From contig JAXDKS010000003.1 of assembly GCA_034666985.1 (NCBI GenBank), positions 1 to 64,000 of the forward strand: a stretch of DNA of 64,000 nucleotides. The letters are read 5' to 3'. Within the stretch, counting starts at the first letter, position 1. Each line of letters starts with the position of its first letter. The notes under the pieces were generated by a model. That model was not told the origin of the DNA, made no database searches, and was given only the letters and a program-made list of their open reading frames with translations. A program made the position numbers and the translations under genes. This DNA is from DATARR01 sp034666985 (GTDB lineage Bacteria > Acidobacteriota > Thermoanaerobaculia > Multivoradales > UBA5704). This document shows, in pieces, positions 42,801 to 50,502 of this stretch.

Positions 42801-43090
42801 GGCACTTGGTCTGCGGCCACGTCCACGGCCTGGCAGAGGACGTGGCGCTCTCCCACTGACAGCCGAGCCTCGATCGGCCGGTACCGCGCCACCTCTCGTT
42901 GTAGGTCGACCGCGGTACCTGAGGCCACTCTTTCAGAGGAGCCGAGGAGGAAACTCAGAAAAGAAGCCGCGGTGATCAGCAGAGCAGACACGAGGAGCGT
43001 TCCTTTTCTCAACGGATTTATCTCAGGCGGTCTTCGTTCCCGCCGAGTATGATCCTTGGACGGACCTGAAATGGGATTTCCCCCGACCAT
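39887..43090 (-). CDS. CHAT-domain (caspase-like) protein with TPR array and N-terminal membrane anchor
   Basis: About 1067 residues. A single membrane segment (LLVSALLITAASFLSFLLG) near residue 40, helical TPR-like repeats from about 100 to 700 (ALFRLGRLAEALSAFRTAAAAFEPA and similar), then a CHAT peptidase domain: His in ATLLHFAGHAVAH (about 922) and Cys in LAVLSACDTFEPL (about 973), with GLVRALLDAGASAVVGALWKVED following. A cysteine peptidase of clan CD tethered to the membrane. The start is uncertain: ATG 43090 has no clear binding site and lies only 12 bp from a TATAAA box; TTG 43014 is an alternative. First gene of the operon. Confidence 0.87.
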   Translation of the reverse strand: MVGGNPISGPSKDHTRRERRPPEINPLRKGTLLVSALLITAASFLSFLLGSSERVASGTAVDLQREVARYRPIEARLSVGERHVLCQAVDVAADQVPWAHCQSASGRFGGILHRTALNELDPQASGLALLLVAKDPDGLERAIERLETAHRTEPSDPGRANDLAAALIERAGRRDQPADLVAAIELLEQAALQSSAAKPWLLFNRAMALEKLQLLILARQAWLCFLEIEFDPSWEAEARAHLETIELRIQAQAEPASERFSDAAMSGDAERLASLIESHPREAREFAVGVGLPRWGEAFLGGHSEEAKSWLSAVRVVGEELARRGGDRTALEGAKVIEVVRSRSIGDERKLAQAYRLYGQGHQRYLDRDYPRATALLAEAQPLLVAEHSPVGDWVVLDLGSVEVYNNQNEKAIAILSPLLSGCALERLPSLCGRTAWAMGLALFRLGRLAEALSAFRTAAAAFEPARERDSHAGALGLVAETLRQLGDSQSAWQDRYRGLRLLVGQTRHISIHNLLWEGGDAALEEGYPLAANLFAEEDVALFGDGPDPLLALESHLRRALFRRGRAPAALLLADLDRALAISRELPASPLLPRIEAEVQLALAELAAGAGVEDAETAFDRALSFFRSHRLVLREAATLLGRARTRKAQGRTLEAQADLQAAVRLFEEQREQLATGGDRRLYSETWQGVYDELIALAAARPGGSMEALQLLERSRAAAGPSRDHVLPVSAPSTVILAYAVQSGVLYRFQVAGSTLRLEGLPIGRAELAVQIQRFTESLRFGRRAVPPSTELTRWLVPDGLAAGTRLCFVPDRELAGVPFAALPMPDGSGPLLTRYIVVLANSVAGCAPVLPEPSLASGKATVLLIGSPQLDRSEFPRLSGLAGAADEAASLRTLYPDSTLLSGERATAPALLQALPQATLLHFAGHAVAHPTDPSRSFLPLAPDPGWPRASLLSASDIAKLHLPHLQLAVLSACDTFEPLPRRSEGISGLVRALLDAGASAVVGALWKVEDRSSRELLIEFHRQLPITGDPARALREAQLHMLHHPDPSLRSPATWTAYELVVNSKV

Positions 43091-43397
43091 AAGAGTCGCA
43101 GTTTATATGACAAACAACAGGCCGACCAGATGCCCGACGGGAAGTCGCAGCGGGAGCGTAGCGCAGGGTGTTTTTCACTCGGTAGAGGAGCGGGTCGGTG
43201 TGACAGCGCTCGCCCAAACCGAGGTAGAGTCGGCGGCGGGCGCAGTGGCTGTAGGTCGAGGGAGTGGCTGTTGTCCAGTTTGGGTTCCATCCGATTCCCG
43301 AGGACAAGAAACGGGCTCTTCGAAGCGTCAGCGATCGAGCGGGCCGCTTGATCGCGGCGGAGTCGATAAATCTCTGATTCAAAGTAGCTTAGCCTCA
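43091..43397. other. Promoter region of the CHAT operon and left junction of the sbcC copy; no gene
   Basis: No coding sequence recognised. On the minus strand a TATAAA box (43107-43102) lies just before the CHAT gene. The remaining 280 bp has no repeat partner that I can see elsewhere in the window. Confidence 0.4.
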
Positions 43398-43689
43398 AGG
43401 CCGAGGAGAAACCTTCCTGACCTCGCTGGCACTCGCCCTGGAGCTCAGCGACCAGGTTCAGCGTGCCGTCGGGGCGGTGAATCTCGACAGCCTGTTCATC
43501 GACGAGGGTTTCGGCACTCTCGATCCTGACACACTCGCGCTGGTCGCCGAGACCCTCCATGGGCTGCGAGTCGGTGCCCGGATGGTCGGCATCATCACCC
43601 ATATCCCGGAGCTGCGAGACGAATTCGCCCAGCAGGTGATCGTGACCAAGCTCCAGGGCTTCTCAACCGTCGAGGTACGGGGCTTCTGA
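43398..43689 (+). pseudogene. Second copy of the sbcC 3' end (about 290 bp)
   Basis: From GGAGAAACCTTCCTGACC (43409) the frame encodes GETFLTSLALALELSDQVQR, then AVGAVNLDSLFIDEGFGTLD and onward to VEVRGF, then stop. It matches 37062-37340 with only scattered substitutions, mostly synonymous. The sequence after the stop (GGGGTAGGCGCCGGAGACGGCGTGAT) is shared with the third copy. It cannot be an independent gene. Confidence 0.85.
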
Positions 43690-43848
43690 GGGGTAGGCGC
43701 CGGAGACGGCGTGATTCGCTCCTTCTCTCGCGCGGTCTCCCCCGGTGCCGGCACCGTTGCGGCCGCAGGTCGAAGAGGGCGGTCCGTCTGTACGAGCCGG
43801 GGGCGACGGCGCTTCCAGAAAGGGACGTTTCGGGGTACTATTGGGGTC

Positions 43849-44070
43849 ATGCAAGTCGCAACCGGAACCGTCGTCAATGGGAAAATCATTGTGGAAGGTG
43901 TCTCTCTCGCGGAGGGAGCGGTCGTCGCAGTTGTCACTCGCGGCGCTGATGAGAGCTTCTCGCTCACGGAGGCGCAGGAGAATGAGCTCCTGGCGGCCAT
44001 GGCCGAGATCGAGCGGGGTGAGTACGTCACTCTCGAAGAGTTGCTGCAGTCGTTGCCGAAGCACGGCTGA
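43849..44070 (+). CDS. Antitoxin-like protein of a type II toxin-antitoxin pair
   Basis: 73 residues from ATG 43849: MQVATGTVVNGKIIVEGVSLAEGAVVAVVTR (a short beta-rich part like AbrB/SpoVT-related or Phd-type antitoxins) followed by an acidic helix SFSLTEAQENELLAAMAEIERGEYVTLEELLQSLP. The stop is followed by the toxin ATG after only 2 nt. Located between two sbcC tail copies. Confidence 0.75.
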   Translation: MQVATGTVVNGKIIVEGVSLAEGAVVAVVTRGADESFSLTEAQENELLAAMAEIERGEYVTLEELLQSLPKHG

Positions 44071-44072
44071 GC

Positions 44073-44373
44073 ATGGCACTTCGGATCAAGATTTCCGCTC
44101 GAGCAGCAAGTCAAGTTCGCAAGGCGGCCGAGTGGTGGGCGCAGAATCGCCCTGCCGCTCCCGGGGCGATCGGCGCAGACTTCGGTGAAGCCGTCGCCCT
44201 TCTGGCCGAGCAGCCAGGGATCGGAGCGAAGTATGAAGGCGCGCGAGCTCCGGGGCGTCCGGCGCCTCTTTCTCGGTCGTGTCGGGTACTTCATCTACTA
44301 CAAGGCTGGAAACGGCACTCTCCATGTGCTTGCGTTGTGGCATGCGAGCCGCGAGCACCAGCCGGTGCTTTGA
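44073..44373 (+). pseudogene. RelE/ParE-family toxin with a frameshift
   Basis: Frame 1 encodes MALRIKISARAASQVRKAAEWWAQNRPAA..FGEAVALLAEQPGIGAKYEGA (to about 44240). The rest of the toxin, ARELRGVRRLFLGRVGYFIYYK..LHVLALWHASREHQPVL, is in another frame and ends at 44373. A one-base slip near 44236-44245 joins the two into a normal 100-residue ParE toxin. Either an inactivated toxin or a sequencing error. Confidence 0.75.
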
Positions 44374-44383
44374 GCGAGCTGAA

Positions 44384-44566
44384 TCGCGCTGGCCGCCGAG
44401 ACCCTCCACGGGCTGCGAGTCGGCGGCCGGATGGTCGGCATCATCACCCACATCCCGGAGCTGCGAGACGAATTCGCCCAGCAGGTGATCGTGACCAAGC
44501 GGCAGGGGTTCTCGACCGTCGGGGTCCGCGGCGCTTCTGAGGGGTAGGTGCCGGAGGCGGCGTGAT
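44384..44566 (+). pseudogene. Third copy of the sbcC 3' end (about 180 bp)
   Basis: Starts TCGCGCTGGCCGCCGAGACC and encodes LAAETLHGLRVGGRMVGIIT, then HIPELRDEFAQQVIVTKRQG and FSTVGVRGASEG, then stop. Shares the post-stop sequence with copy two. The left boundary falls directly after the toxin stop (44373). Confidence 0.85.
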
Positions 44567-44569
44567 GTC

Positions 44570-44601
44570 AACCGAGGGCGGCTTTTCAGCCGCCCTCGGT
44601 T
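44570..44601. terminator. Strong hairpin after the third sbcC copy
   Basis: 14-bp perfect stem (44570-44583 with 44588-44601) with a 4-nt TTTC loop. On the plus strand it is followed by CCTTGTC. It separates the sbcC tail copy from the convergent secreted-protein gene and may be the original terminator of the sbcDC operon, now displaced from sbcC by 7 kb of insertions. Confidence 0.7.
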
Positions 44602-44614
44602 CCTTGTCAAGTTG

Positions 44615-45916
44615 CTACTGGATGCTTGCGCAGAAGCTGGTGTCGTGGCTTGAGACGCCGTAGCAGAACTGCCGGTCGTTGGCGTTGGTGATGTCGCGGC
44701 AGTTCGAGGAGATGGAGTTGTTCATCGCGAAGCAGAGGAGCTGGGTGCTGCGCGCGGAGACCTGCGTGCAGTTGCCGATGTCGGTGTTCGCGACGCCCGC
44801 CGCTCCGTAGCAGAACCGGCGCATGTCGGTGTCCGTGATGTCGCGGCAGTTCGAAGGGAAGTTCGGCTTGAACGCGATGCCGTAGCAACTGAGCTGGAGG
44901 TTGCGGTCGGTGATCTGCGTGCAGGGCGTCTGGGAGCTCTGGGCGAGCGCATAACACATCTGCCGGTCGTTGAAGTCACCGATGCTATCGCAAGAGGAGG
45001 ACGCACGGCCGGCGATGCCGTAGCAGGCCTGCCGCTCGTCTGACGCGTTCGCGTAGATGAATGGATTGCCCGGCGGCGGCGGCCCGGAGACCGCAATTGA
45101 CCGGACGCAGCCCCCGTTTGCGTTCGACCATTCGTACTGATACCCGTAGCCGCCGGTGCCGATGAACGGCGCGGGGCTCCAGGCGCACTTGTCGTCGGCC
45201 TCACCGCTGAGGCTGCCGTCATACCAGGCGTTGAGCTGCGGGTCGGTCACCGTCTCGCGCGTCTCGTGGAGGACGAAATGCTCCTGGTTCTGCGCCGCCG
45301 TCCAGCCGAAGACCTGGCAGCCGCCGCAGCTCGGATACGGCTGAATGGAATACTTGACGACTGTGGAGCCGCTCGTGAAGTTGCTGTGATACGCGCAGTA
45401 TCTGAGGTTCGGACCGCCGCACGAAGTCTCCGAGCCGTTCGAAGAGTACGAGGCGCTCGGCAAGACGACCTCGTAGATCGCGCTGGCATTGGCGGGGTAC
45501 AGTGACAGGTACTGGCTGACCTTGGACCGGACGGTCGCGTCCGTGACGTTGGTCGGCGGCGTCGAGCTGTCGAACCAGTCGGGCGTCCCCGCTCCGAGGT
45601 TGGCCAGCTCGATCCCGGAGTATTGGGTGATGACGTTGAACTCGGGGGTCCCGCCGAGCTGGTTACGATAGCTCAGCAGCTCCTGCGCGTAGGCGTAGTC
45701 TGGAGACGCGACGTTGGTGAAGCCCGGTCCCCAGAAGATGAACACCACTTTGGGTGTAACGATCACGGGGCCGCCATGATAGGCCAGGTTGGCCTTGTTC
45801 ATCGAGGAGAGATTGTCGCCGCGGATGGGGGCGATGCCGACGTGTTTCGCAGCATGAGCCGCGACGGCCGACAGGCTGCAAGACAAGGCCAGTGCGTACA
45901 TCAAGGTTCTGTTCAA
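44615..45916 (-). CDS. Secreted EXORDIUM/PHI-1-like protein with six two-cysteine repeats
   Basis: 433 residues from TTG 45916, 6 nt after GAGGAGG. Signal peptide (NRTLMYALALSCSLSAVAAHA). The N-terminal 260 residues resemble PHI-1/EXORDIUM-type secreted proteins (LAYHGGPVIVTPKVVFIFWGPGF, HETRETVTDPQLNAWYDGSLSGEADDKCAW). A proline linker follows, then six repeats of about 22-25 residues with two Cys each (pattern NDRQxCYGxAxxxxxxCxxI). Probably extracellular with disulfide-stabilised repeats. Function unknown. It is flanked by the third and fourth sbcC tail copies. Confidence 0.75.
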   Translation of the reverse strand: MNRTLMYALALSCSLSAVAAHAAKHVGIAPIRGDNLSSMNKANLAYHGGPVIVTPKVVFIFWGPGFTNVASPDYAYAQELLSYRNQLGGTPEFNVITQYSGIELANLGAGTPDWFDSSTPPTNVTDATVRSKVSQYLSLYPANASAIYEVVLPSASYSSNGSETSCGGPNLRYCAYHSNFTSGSTVVKYSIQPYPSCGGCQVFGWTAAQNQEHFVLHETRETVTDPQLNAWYDGSLSGEADDKCAWSPAPFIGTGGYGYQYEWSNANGGCVRSIAVSGPPPPGNPFIYANASDERQACYGIAGRASSSCDSIGDFNDRQMCYALAQSSQTPCTQITDRNLQLSCYGIAFKPNFPSNCRDITDTDMRRFCYGAAGVANTDIGNCTQVSARSTQLLCFAMNNSISSNCRDITNANDRQFCYGVSSHDTSFCASIQ

Positions 45917-46106
45917 GTGAGCCTCCTCAAAGTGCTGCCGATGCAAGGACCCTCACGCGAGCGCCTCCCGAGGCAGCGGTTGAATTCGCGATCCGTCGTC
46001 AGACAATGCCGGCCTTTTCGTGACCAAACATATTGCCTACTACTAAGAGTAGGTGCGCCAGCGGCTCGGGCCGGGACAAACTCGTAACGCCTCCTCTGTC
46101 GCCAAG

Positions 46107-46140
46107 CGCCATTCCGATCGCTGCGCCTCAAAATCTTCCG
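46107..46140 (+). repeat. Dispersed 34-nt repeat, copy 1
   Basis: CGCCATTCCGATCG-CTGCGCCTCAAAATC-TTCCG here resembles 50996-51032 (CGCCATTTCGGTCGATGCGCCTC followed by an A/T run and TTCCGGA). It is fused directly to the fourth sbcC tail fragment. Confidence 0.6.
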
Positions 46141-46370
46141 AGACGAATTCGCCAGCAGGTGATCGTGACGTAGCCGAGGTTCGGTGGCGTCGTCATCTGC
46201 GACCCGAGCTGTAGTTCGGGGATGCCGTAGAAAGCCGACCACGATTGCAAGGCCAGAGCCAAGACCTTCCACAGGCCGTCAACGAAGTCCAGCACATCGG
46301 CCGCCACCGACTCGTCGCTCCACTGGGCTCTCGCATGGACCCACAGATGGACTCGGGCGTCAGCCCGCAT
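46128..46370 (-). CDS. Possible hypothetical protein (80 aa) overlapping the oxidoreductase stop
   Basis: ATG 46370 overlaps the stop of the upstream oxidoreductase. The sequence MRADARVHLWVHARAQWSDE and SVAADVLDFVDGLWKVLALA then LQSWSAFYGIPELQLGSQMT looks protein-like, but the last 15 residues are antisense to the fourth sbcC fragment, so if it is a gene its end was replaced. Not recognised. Confidence 0.35.
   Translation of the reverse strand: MRADARVHLWVHARAQWSDESVAADVLDFVDGLWKVLALALQSWSAFYGIPELQLGSQMTTPPNLGYVTITCWRIRLGRF
46139..46183 (+). pseudogene. Fourth, shortest copy of the sbcC 3' end (about 45 bp)
   Basis: CGAGACGAATTCGCC-AGCAGGTGATCGTGAC-GTAGCCGAGGTTCGG corresponds to 37268-37332 with one base lost and the middle shortened. 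It marks a fourth junction. Confidence 0.7.
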
Positions 46371-47337
46371 TCGGTAGAAGCACGACCTTTCCCGTCGTCG
46401 CTCGACCCTCGAGGAGCCGGTGCGCCTCGGCGGCTTCGGCCAGCGGAAAGCGCCGCGAGATCGAGATCTCCAACTCACCCGCTTCCACCCATGTCAAAAG
46501 GTTCCGGCGTGCAATCGTCCAAGTCGCCGGATCCTCGATGTACAGGCCGAACGCTCCGACTTTGAGACAGCGAGAGTAGAGCTGGTCCGGGTCGACCGGG
46601 TCGGGTGGACCGCTCGCTTCGCCGAAGTAAATGAGCTCGCCGTAAGGGGCCAGCACGGCAAGGCTCTGGATCTGTGTGGCCTTGCCGACCGAATCGAAAA
46701 CCCGATCGACGCCTCGGCCGCCGGTGGCCGTCGCGATGCGTTGCGGAAGATCCGGACCGTACAGGAACGCCTCTCCTCCCAGGCGTTCCACAGCGGCGGC
46801 CTTCTCGGGGTTCGACACCGTCCCGAGCACGCGAGCGCCTTGCCGTCGGGCGAGTTGGACGAGGATCTGGCCGACTCCGCCCGCGGCCGCATGGATGAGA
46901 ACCGAGGCTCCGGGGACGATCGTTGTCGCGAAGAAGGCCAGTCCGTAAGCCGTCAGCCCCTGCACCGGCAGGGCAGCCCCAAGGTCGAACGGAACGGCGT
47001 CACCCAGAGGGAAGAGCGCCTCAGCGGGCGCGACCGCATACTCGGCATACGTCCCGCTCACTGCTGGAGGCATGGCCCAGAAGGCGACGCGCCGGTCGAC
47101 CAGGTCGGGATCTGTATCCGGACCGACCGCCACCACCCGCCCGGCGCCTTCCGTCCCAGGCGTCCAAGGCAGGGTGAGATTCTTGTAAACTCCCCGCCGC
47201 CTCTCGGTATCCGAAAAATTTACACCCGTCGCGTGAAGGTGGATGAGGACCTGTCCCTGCCCCGGCTCTGGACGTGGCACGTCGGCGAGCTCGAGAACCT
47301 CGGGCGGACCGAGACGATGAACGAGGATGGCGCGCAT
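46360..47337 (-). CDS. Quinone oxidoreductase-type (zinc-independent MDR) enzyme
   Basis: 325 residues: MRAILVHRLGPPEVLELADVPRPEPGQGQVLI (MDR GroES-like N-terminus), VNFSDTERRRGVYKNLTLPWTPGTEGAGRVVAVG, the NADPH-binding VLIHAAAGGVGQILVQLARRQGARVLGTV, and GRGVDRVFDSVGKATQ. No structural-zinc cysteines, so of the QOR/crystallin-zeta type, reducing quinones or enals with NADPH in the cytoplasm. Distinct from the broken MDR gene at 3275. Confidence 0.92.
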   Translation of the reverse strand: MRAILVHRLGPPEVLELADVPRPEPGQGQVLIHLHATGVNFSDTERRRGVYKNLTLPWTPGTEGAGRVVAVGPDTDPDLVDRRVAFWAMPPAVSGTYAEYAVAPAEALFPLGDAVPFDLGAALPVQGLTAYGLAFFATTIVPGASVLIHAAAGGVGQILVQLARRQGARVLGTVSNPEKAAAVERLGGEAFLYGPDLPQRIATATGGRGVDRVFDSVGKATQIQSLAVLAPYGELIYFGEASGPPDPVDPDQLYSRCLKVGAFGLYIEDPATWTIARRNLLTWVEAGELEISISRRFPLAEAAEAHRLLEGRATTGKVVLLPNAG

Positions 47338-47418
47338 GGGAGAAGCCTACACCTCCTGCCCGGCGAGGTGGCTGGGGACCGTTGAAACGTCCGCGCCGGT
47401 CTCTACGTAGGTGGAGGC

Positions 47419-48528
47419 ATGAGAGAGACTCCGAGAAGACACTCGCCATACGCCCTTCGAATCAGCGCTCTTCTGTCCGTCGTACTGCTGCTGCCGCACG
47501 GCGTCCTCGCGCACCCGGCGACACCCGGCAGCTTCATCGCGGCTTACGCCAAAGAGCACCGCTTCAACGGCACGATCCTGGTCCAGAAAGATGGGAAAGT
47601 CAGCTATGCCCGGAGCTTCGGGCTGGCGAACATACCGTTTCAGGTCCCCAACACACCGCGGACGAAATACAAGATCGCCTCCATCACCAAGCTCTTCACG
47701 TCGGTCCTGATCCTCCAGCTCCACGAGCAGGGCAGGATCGATCTGAACGAGACGATCGGAACGTATCTGCCAGATTATGCCGGGGAGGGAGCGCGCAAGG
47801 TGACCCTCCACCAGTTGCTCAACCACACCTCAGGGCTCCCGAGCTTCGATACGGTCAAAGACATGGAGACGGCCCTGAAGAGTGGGCTCCCCGTCTACCA
47901 GACGCCCTACACGAGCGATCAGCTCCTGGCCAAGTTTTGCAGTGGCAAGCTCGCAAATCCCCCGGGCAAGGTGTTCGACTACAACAATGCCGACTACATC
48001 GTGCTCGGCAAGATCATCGAACGTCTTTACGGCAAGACCTACGAGCAGGTTCTCCGCGACAGGATTCTCCGTCCCTTGAAGATGGAGAGCACAGGCATGC
48101 TGCGGCAAGGCGACGTCATCGCGGGATTGGCGGATACGTACTTCTTCAGGGATGACCTGAAACGCCTGGTCAACGACCTTCCCGTCTACCCGGAGAACTG
48201 GTACGCCGCGGGCGGGATGTACTCAACGGCGGAGGACGTTCTGACCTTTTCGAACGCCGTGTTTGGCGCCAGGCTGCTCAAGAAGGAGACCGTCGACCTC
48301 CTGACGAAGCCGGGCCTCGACGATTACGGCTATGGCGTCTGGGCGTATGACACCAAGATCGACGGCAGGAAGCACAGGGTTGTGAAGAGGCCGGGGCAGA
48401 TCATGGGGGCCCAGGCTCAGCTTTACCATTTTTTGGATCAGGACGTGACCGTCGTCATCCTCAGCAACACCGGAACGACGGATCTCGACGAGCTCGTCGC
48501 CGAGATCGGCAAGCGGGTCGTAGGCTGA
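47419..48528 (+). CDS. Secreted serine hydrolase of the class C beta-lactamase family
   Basis: 369 residues from ATG 47419, 4 nt after GGTGGAGG. Signal peptide ISALLSVVLLLPHGVLA. Active-site motifs: SITK (SxxK, in KYKIASITKLFTSVLI), YNN (FDYNNADYIVLGKII, YxN) and a C-terminal KRPGQIMGAQAQLYHFL segment where the third box lies. HQLLNHTSGLPSFD is typical. Probably a periplasmic esterase or D-amino peptidase rather than a true beta-lactamase. Divergent from the oxidoreductase. Confidence 0.88.
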   Translation: MRETPRRHSPYALRISALLSVVLLLPHGVLAHPATPGSFIAAYAKEHRFNGTILVQKDGKVSYARSFGLANIPFQVPNTPRTKYKIASITKLFTSVLILQLHEQGRIDLNETIGTYLPDYAGEGARKVTLHQLLNHTSGLPSFDTVKDMETALKSGLPVYQTPYTSDQLLAKFCSGKLANPPGKVFDYNNADYIVLGKIIERLYGKTYEQVLRDRILRPLKMESTGMLRQGDVIAGLADTYFFRDDLKRLVNDLPVYPENWYAAGGMYSTAEDVLTFSNAVFGARLLKKETVDLLTKPGLDDYGYGVWAYDTKIDGRKHRVVKRPGQIMGAQAQLYHFLDQDVTVVILSNTGTTDLDELVAEIGKRVVG

Positions 48529-48535
48529 CGGCGGC

Positions 48536-50044
48536 TCACCCGCGCCCGCCGGTCCCCTCCCGCGCTTCCATCACCTCCCGCGCTGCTCGCACCCCCGAGG
48601 CCAGGGCTCCCTGCATCCAACCGGGGTGGTCGGAGGTGTGCTCGCCGGCGAAGAGGAGGCGGCCTTCGCTGCGGCTTATGAGAGGGAGGAGGGAGCGTAT
48701 CTGGCCAGGCTTGAACCAGGTGTAGGCGCCGCGCGCCCACTCGTCCTCATCCCAGAGCTTCGCGGCTCCACCCTCGAACTGGTCAGGCAATTCGGGGAAG
48801 GCCGCCGCGGTCTCCCGGACTGACAGGAGCAGAGGGCTCTCCCGGGTCTTCGCGATCCGGCGGGCTTCGACTCCCGCTGAGTACGATTCGAGGATGCCAC
48901 GGTGGGAGGCCGGGTCCGGAGTGCGGGGGAAGACGCTCCACGGCCGATCGGTCAGGACCAGCCCGGAGAGCCCCTGGGGCTCCCAGAAGCGGGTCCGGGT
49001 CTGGAGGAAGATCCGGGCGACCGAGGTCAACTGGAGCTCCGCGATCGCCTGCCGCTTTTCGACCGGGAGCTGCGGCACGATCTCGACGCTCCGGAGGACC
49101 GGGAAGGGCACCGTGCAGATGAGGTGGTCGGCGCTGAGCGTGCGGTGGGCGCCCCCAGTCTTGACGACCGCCCGTACCGCGATCGCATCCTGCTCGATGC
49201 GGACGACTGGCGAGCCGTACTGAATGCGGTCCGTGAGGCGCGCGGCGAGGGCCAGGGGGAGCCGGTCGCTCCCCCCGCGCACGGTGAAAGACTGCTTCGA
49301 GGCCGCCCGCTGGGCCGTCTCGCGGAGGAGGTCGAGCGCCGAGACCGCGTCGGCGCCGTCGCCCAGGAGATCGGGAAAACCCATGCGGAGGAGGGAGACG
49401 GCGCCTGGCGAGGCGCCGCGGCGCTTCAGGAGCTCGGCGAAGGACACCCGGTCGAGCTCCGCGAGCTCCGGCCGAGGCCAGCCCGGGGCGGTGGTATCCC
49501 CGACCTGGAGAAGGAGGGGTTGGAGGTAGCGCTCCCTGATCCCACGCCGGCCAAGGGCCTTCTCCTCGGGCGTCAGGTCAAAAGGCAGGGGGGGCTCCGC
49601 GCTCTCGACGCTCCGCCGGCCGCGCACCTGATAGAGGGTCGCGCCCGGGGAATGCGGGATGGGATCGAGGGGCAGGTCACAGAGCCGGGCGTAGTGGATC
49701 GTCCAGTCGTGCGTGTCCTGGACGGTCGCCGCCCCAGCCTCGACGTAGAGGCCGTCGGCGAAGGGCTCGCGGAGGGTCTGCACTCTGCCACCCGCCCGGC
49801 TCCGGGCCTCGAGCACGGTGACCTCGTGGCCGGCCTGGGTGAGCTCGTAGGCCGCAGCGAGGCCGGCCAGCCCAGCGCCCACGACGAGCACCCGCTGCTT
49901 TGGACCCGGGGAAGCCGGAGAGGCCGGCTGCGGGGTTGCGGTGGGCGCCCCGGAGGACGACGCTCGGAGCGGCCTGGCGGCGAGGGCCACGGAGGCGAGG
50001 AGACCCCGCTTCAGGAAAGTCCGACGGCTGAGATCGTGACCCAT
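48536..50044 (-). CDS. Tat-exported flavin-containing amine oxidase
   Basis: 502 residues. Twin-arginine signal SRRTFLKRGLLASVALA. The FAD-binding Rossmann motif is VLVVGAGLAGLAAAYELTQAGHEVTVLEARSRAGGRVQT, with the second FAD contact at the C-terminus RLLFAGEHTSDHPGWMQGALASGVRAA. Intermediate features AVSALDLLRETAQRAAS and ADHLICTVPFPVLR match monoamine-oxidase-type enzymes. Oxidises a primary or secondary amine in the periplasm with FAD; substrate unknown. It ends 7 bp from the convergent serine hydrolase. Confidence 0.9.
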   Translation of the reverse strand: MGHDLSRRTFLKRGLLASVALAARPLRASSSGAPTATPQPASPASPGPKQRVLVVGAGLAGLAAAYELTQAGHEVTVLEARSRAGGRVQTLREPFADGLYVEAGAATVQDTHDWTIHYARLCDLPLDPIPHSPGATLYQVRGRRSVESAEPPLPFDLTPEEKALGRRGIRERYLQPLLLQVGDTTAPGWPRPELAELDRVSFAELLKRRGASPGAVSLLRMGFPDLLGDGADAVSALDLLRETAQRAASKQSFTVRGGSDRLPLALAARLTDRIQYGSPVVRIEQDAIAVRAVVKTGGAHRTLSADHLICTVPFPVLRSVEIVPQLPVEKRQAIAELQLTSVARIFLQTRTRFWEPQGLSGLVLTDRPWSVFPRTPDPASHRGILESYSAGVEARRIAKTRESPLLLSVRETAAAFPELPDQFEGGAAKLWDEDEWARGAYTWFKPGQIRSLLPLISRSEGRLLFAGEHTSDHPGWMQGALASGVRAAREVMEAREGTGGRG

Positions 50045-50151
50045 GAGGGCATCCTATCCCGTCCCGGAGCTCGATGCGGTGAGGCGGCCCCCGGCATCTA
50101 TCCTGGGGCCGCTCCTTGCGGTGTCCGCCCATTTGCCGTACACTTTTGCCT

Positions 50152-50502
50152 ATGGCAGGTCGCACATCATCGAAGAGAGCCCCGGCAGGGTCGCGTAGCG
50201 AGCGGCTGGAGGCGCGCATCTCCAGCGAGCAGAAGGCGCTTTTCCAGCGTGCCGCCGAGCTCCAGGGCCGGACGCTCACGGACTTCGTGATCGCGAGCGT
50301 ACATGAGTCCGCGGTCAAGGCGATTGCCGAGCTGGAGGCGATCCGCTTGACAGCGGCCGACAGCCTCGCGTTTGCCGAAGCGCTGCTCAATCCGCGCGAG
50401 CCGGTCCCAGAGCTGCGGACCGCCGCAGAGCGGTACAGGAAGATGGTCGGGAGAGGGAGTGACCACGACCGAGAGCCTGCCGTATCGGATCGATCCACTT
50501 AG
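50152..50502 (+). CDS. DUF1778 (TacA-type) antitoxin
   Basis: 116 residues from ATG 50152. RSERLEARISSEQKALFQRAAELQGRTLTDFVIASVHESA is the ribbon-helix-helix DUF1778 signature, followed by the toxin-binding tail LTAADSLAFAEALLNPREPVPELRTAAERYRKM. It neutralises and, with the toxin, autoregulates. Its 3' end overlaps the toxin gene by 44 nt. Confidence 0.92.
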   Translation: MAGRTSSKRAPAGSRSERLEARISSEQKALFQRAAELQGRTLTDFVIASVHESAVKAIAELEAIRLTAADSLAFAEALLNPREPVPELRTAAERYRKMVGRGSDHDREPAVSDRST

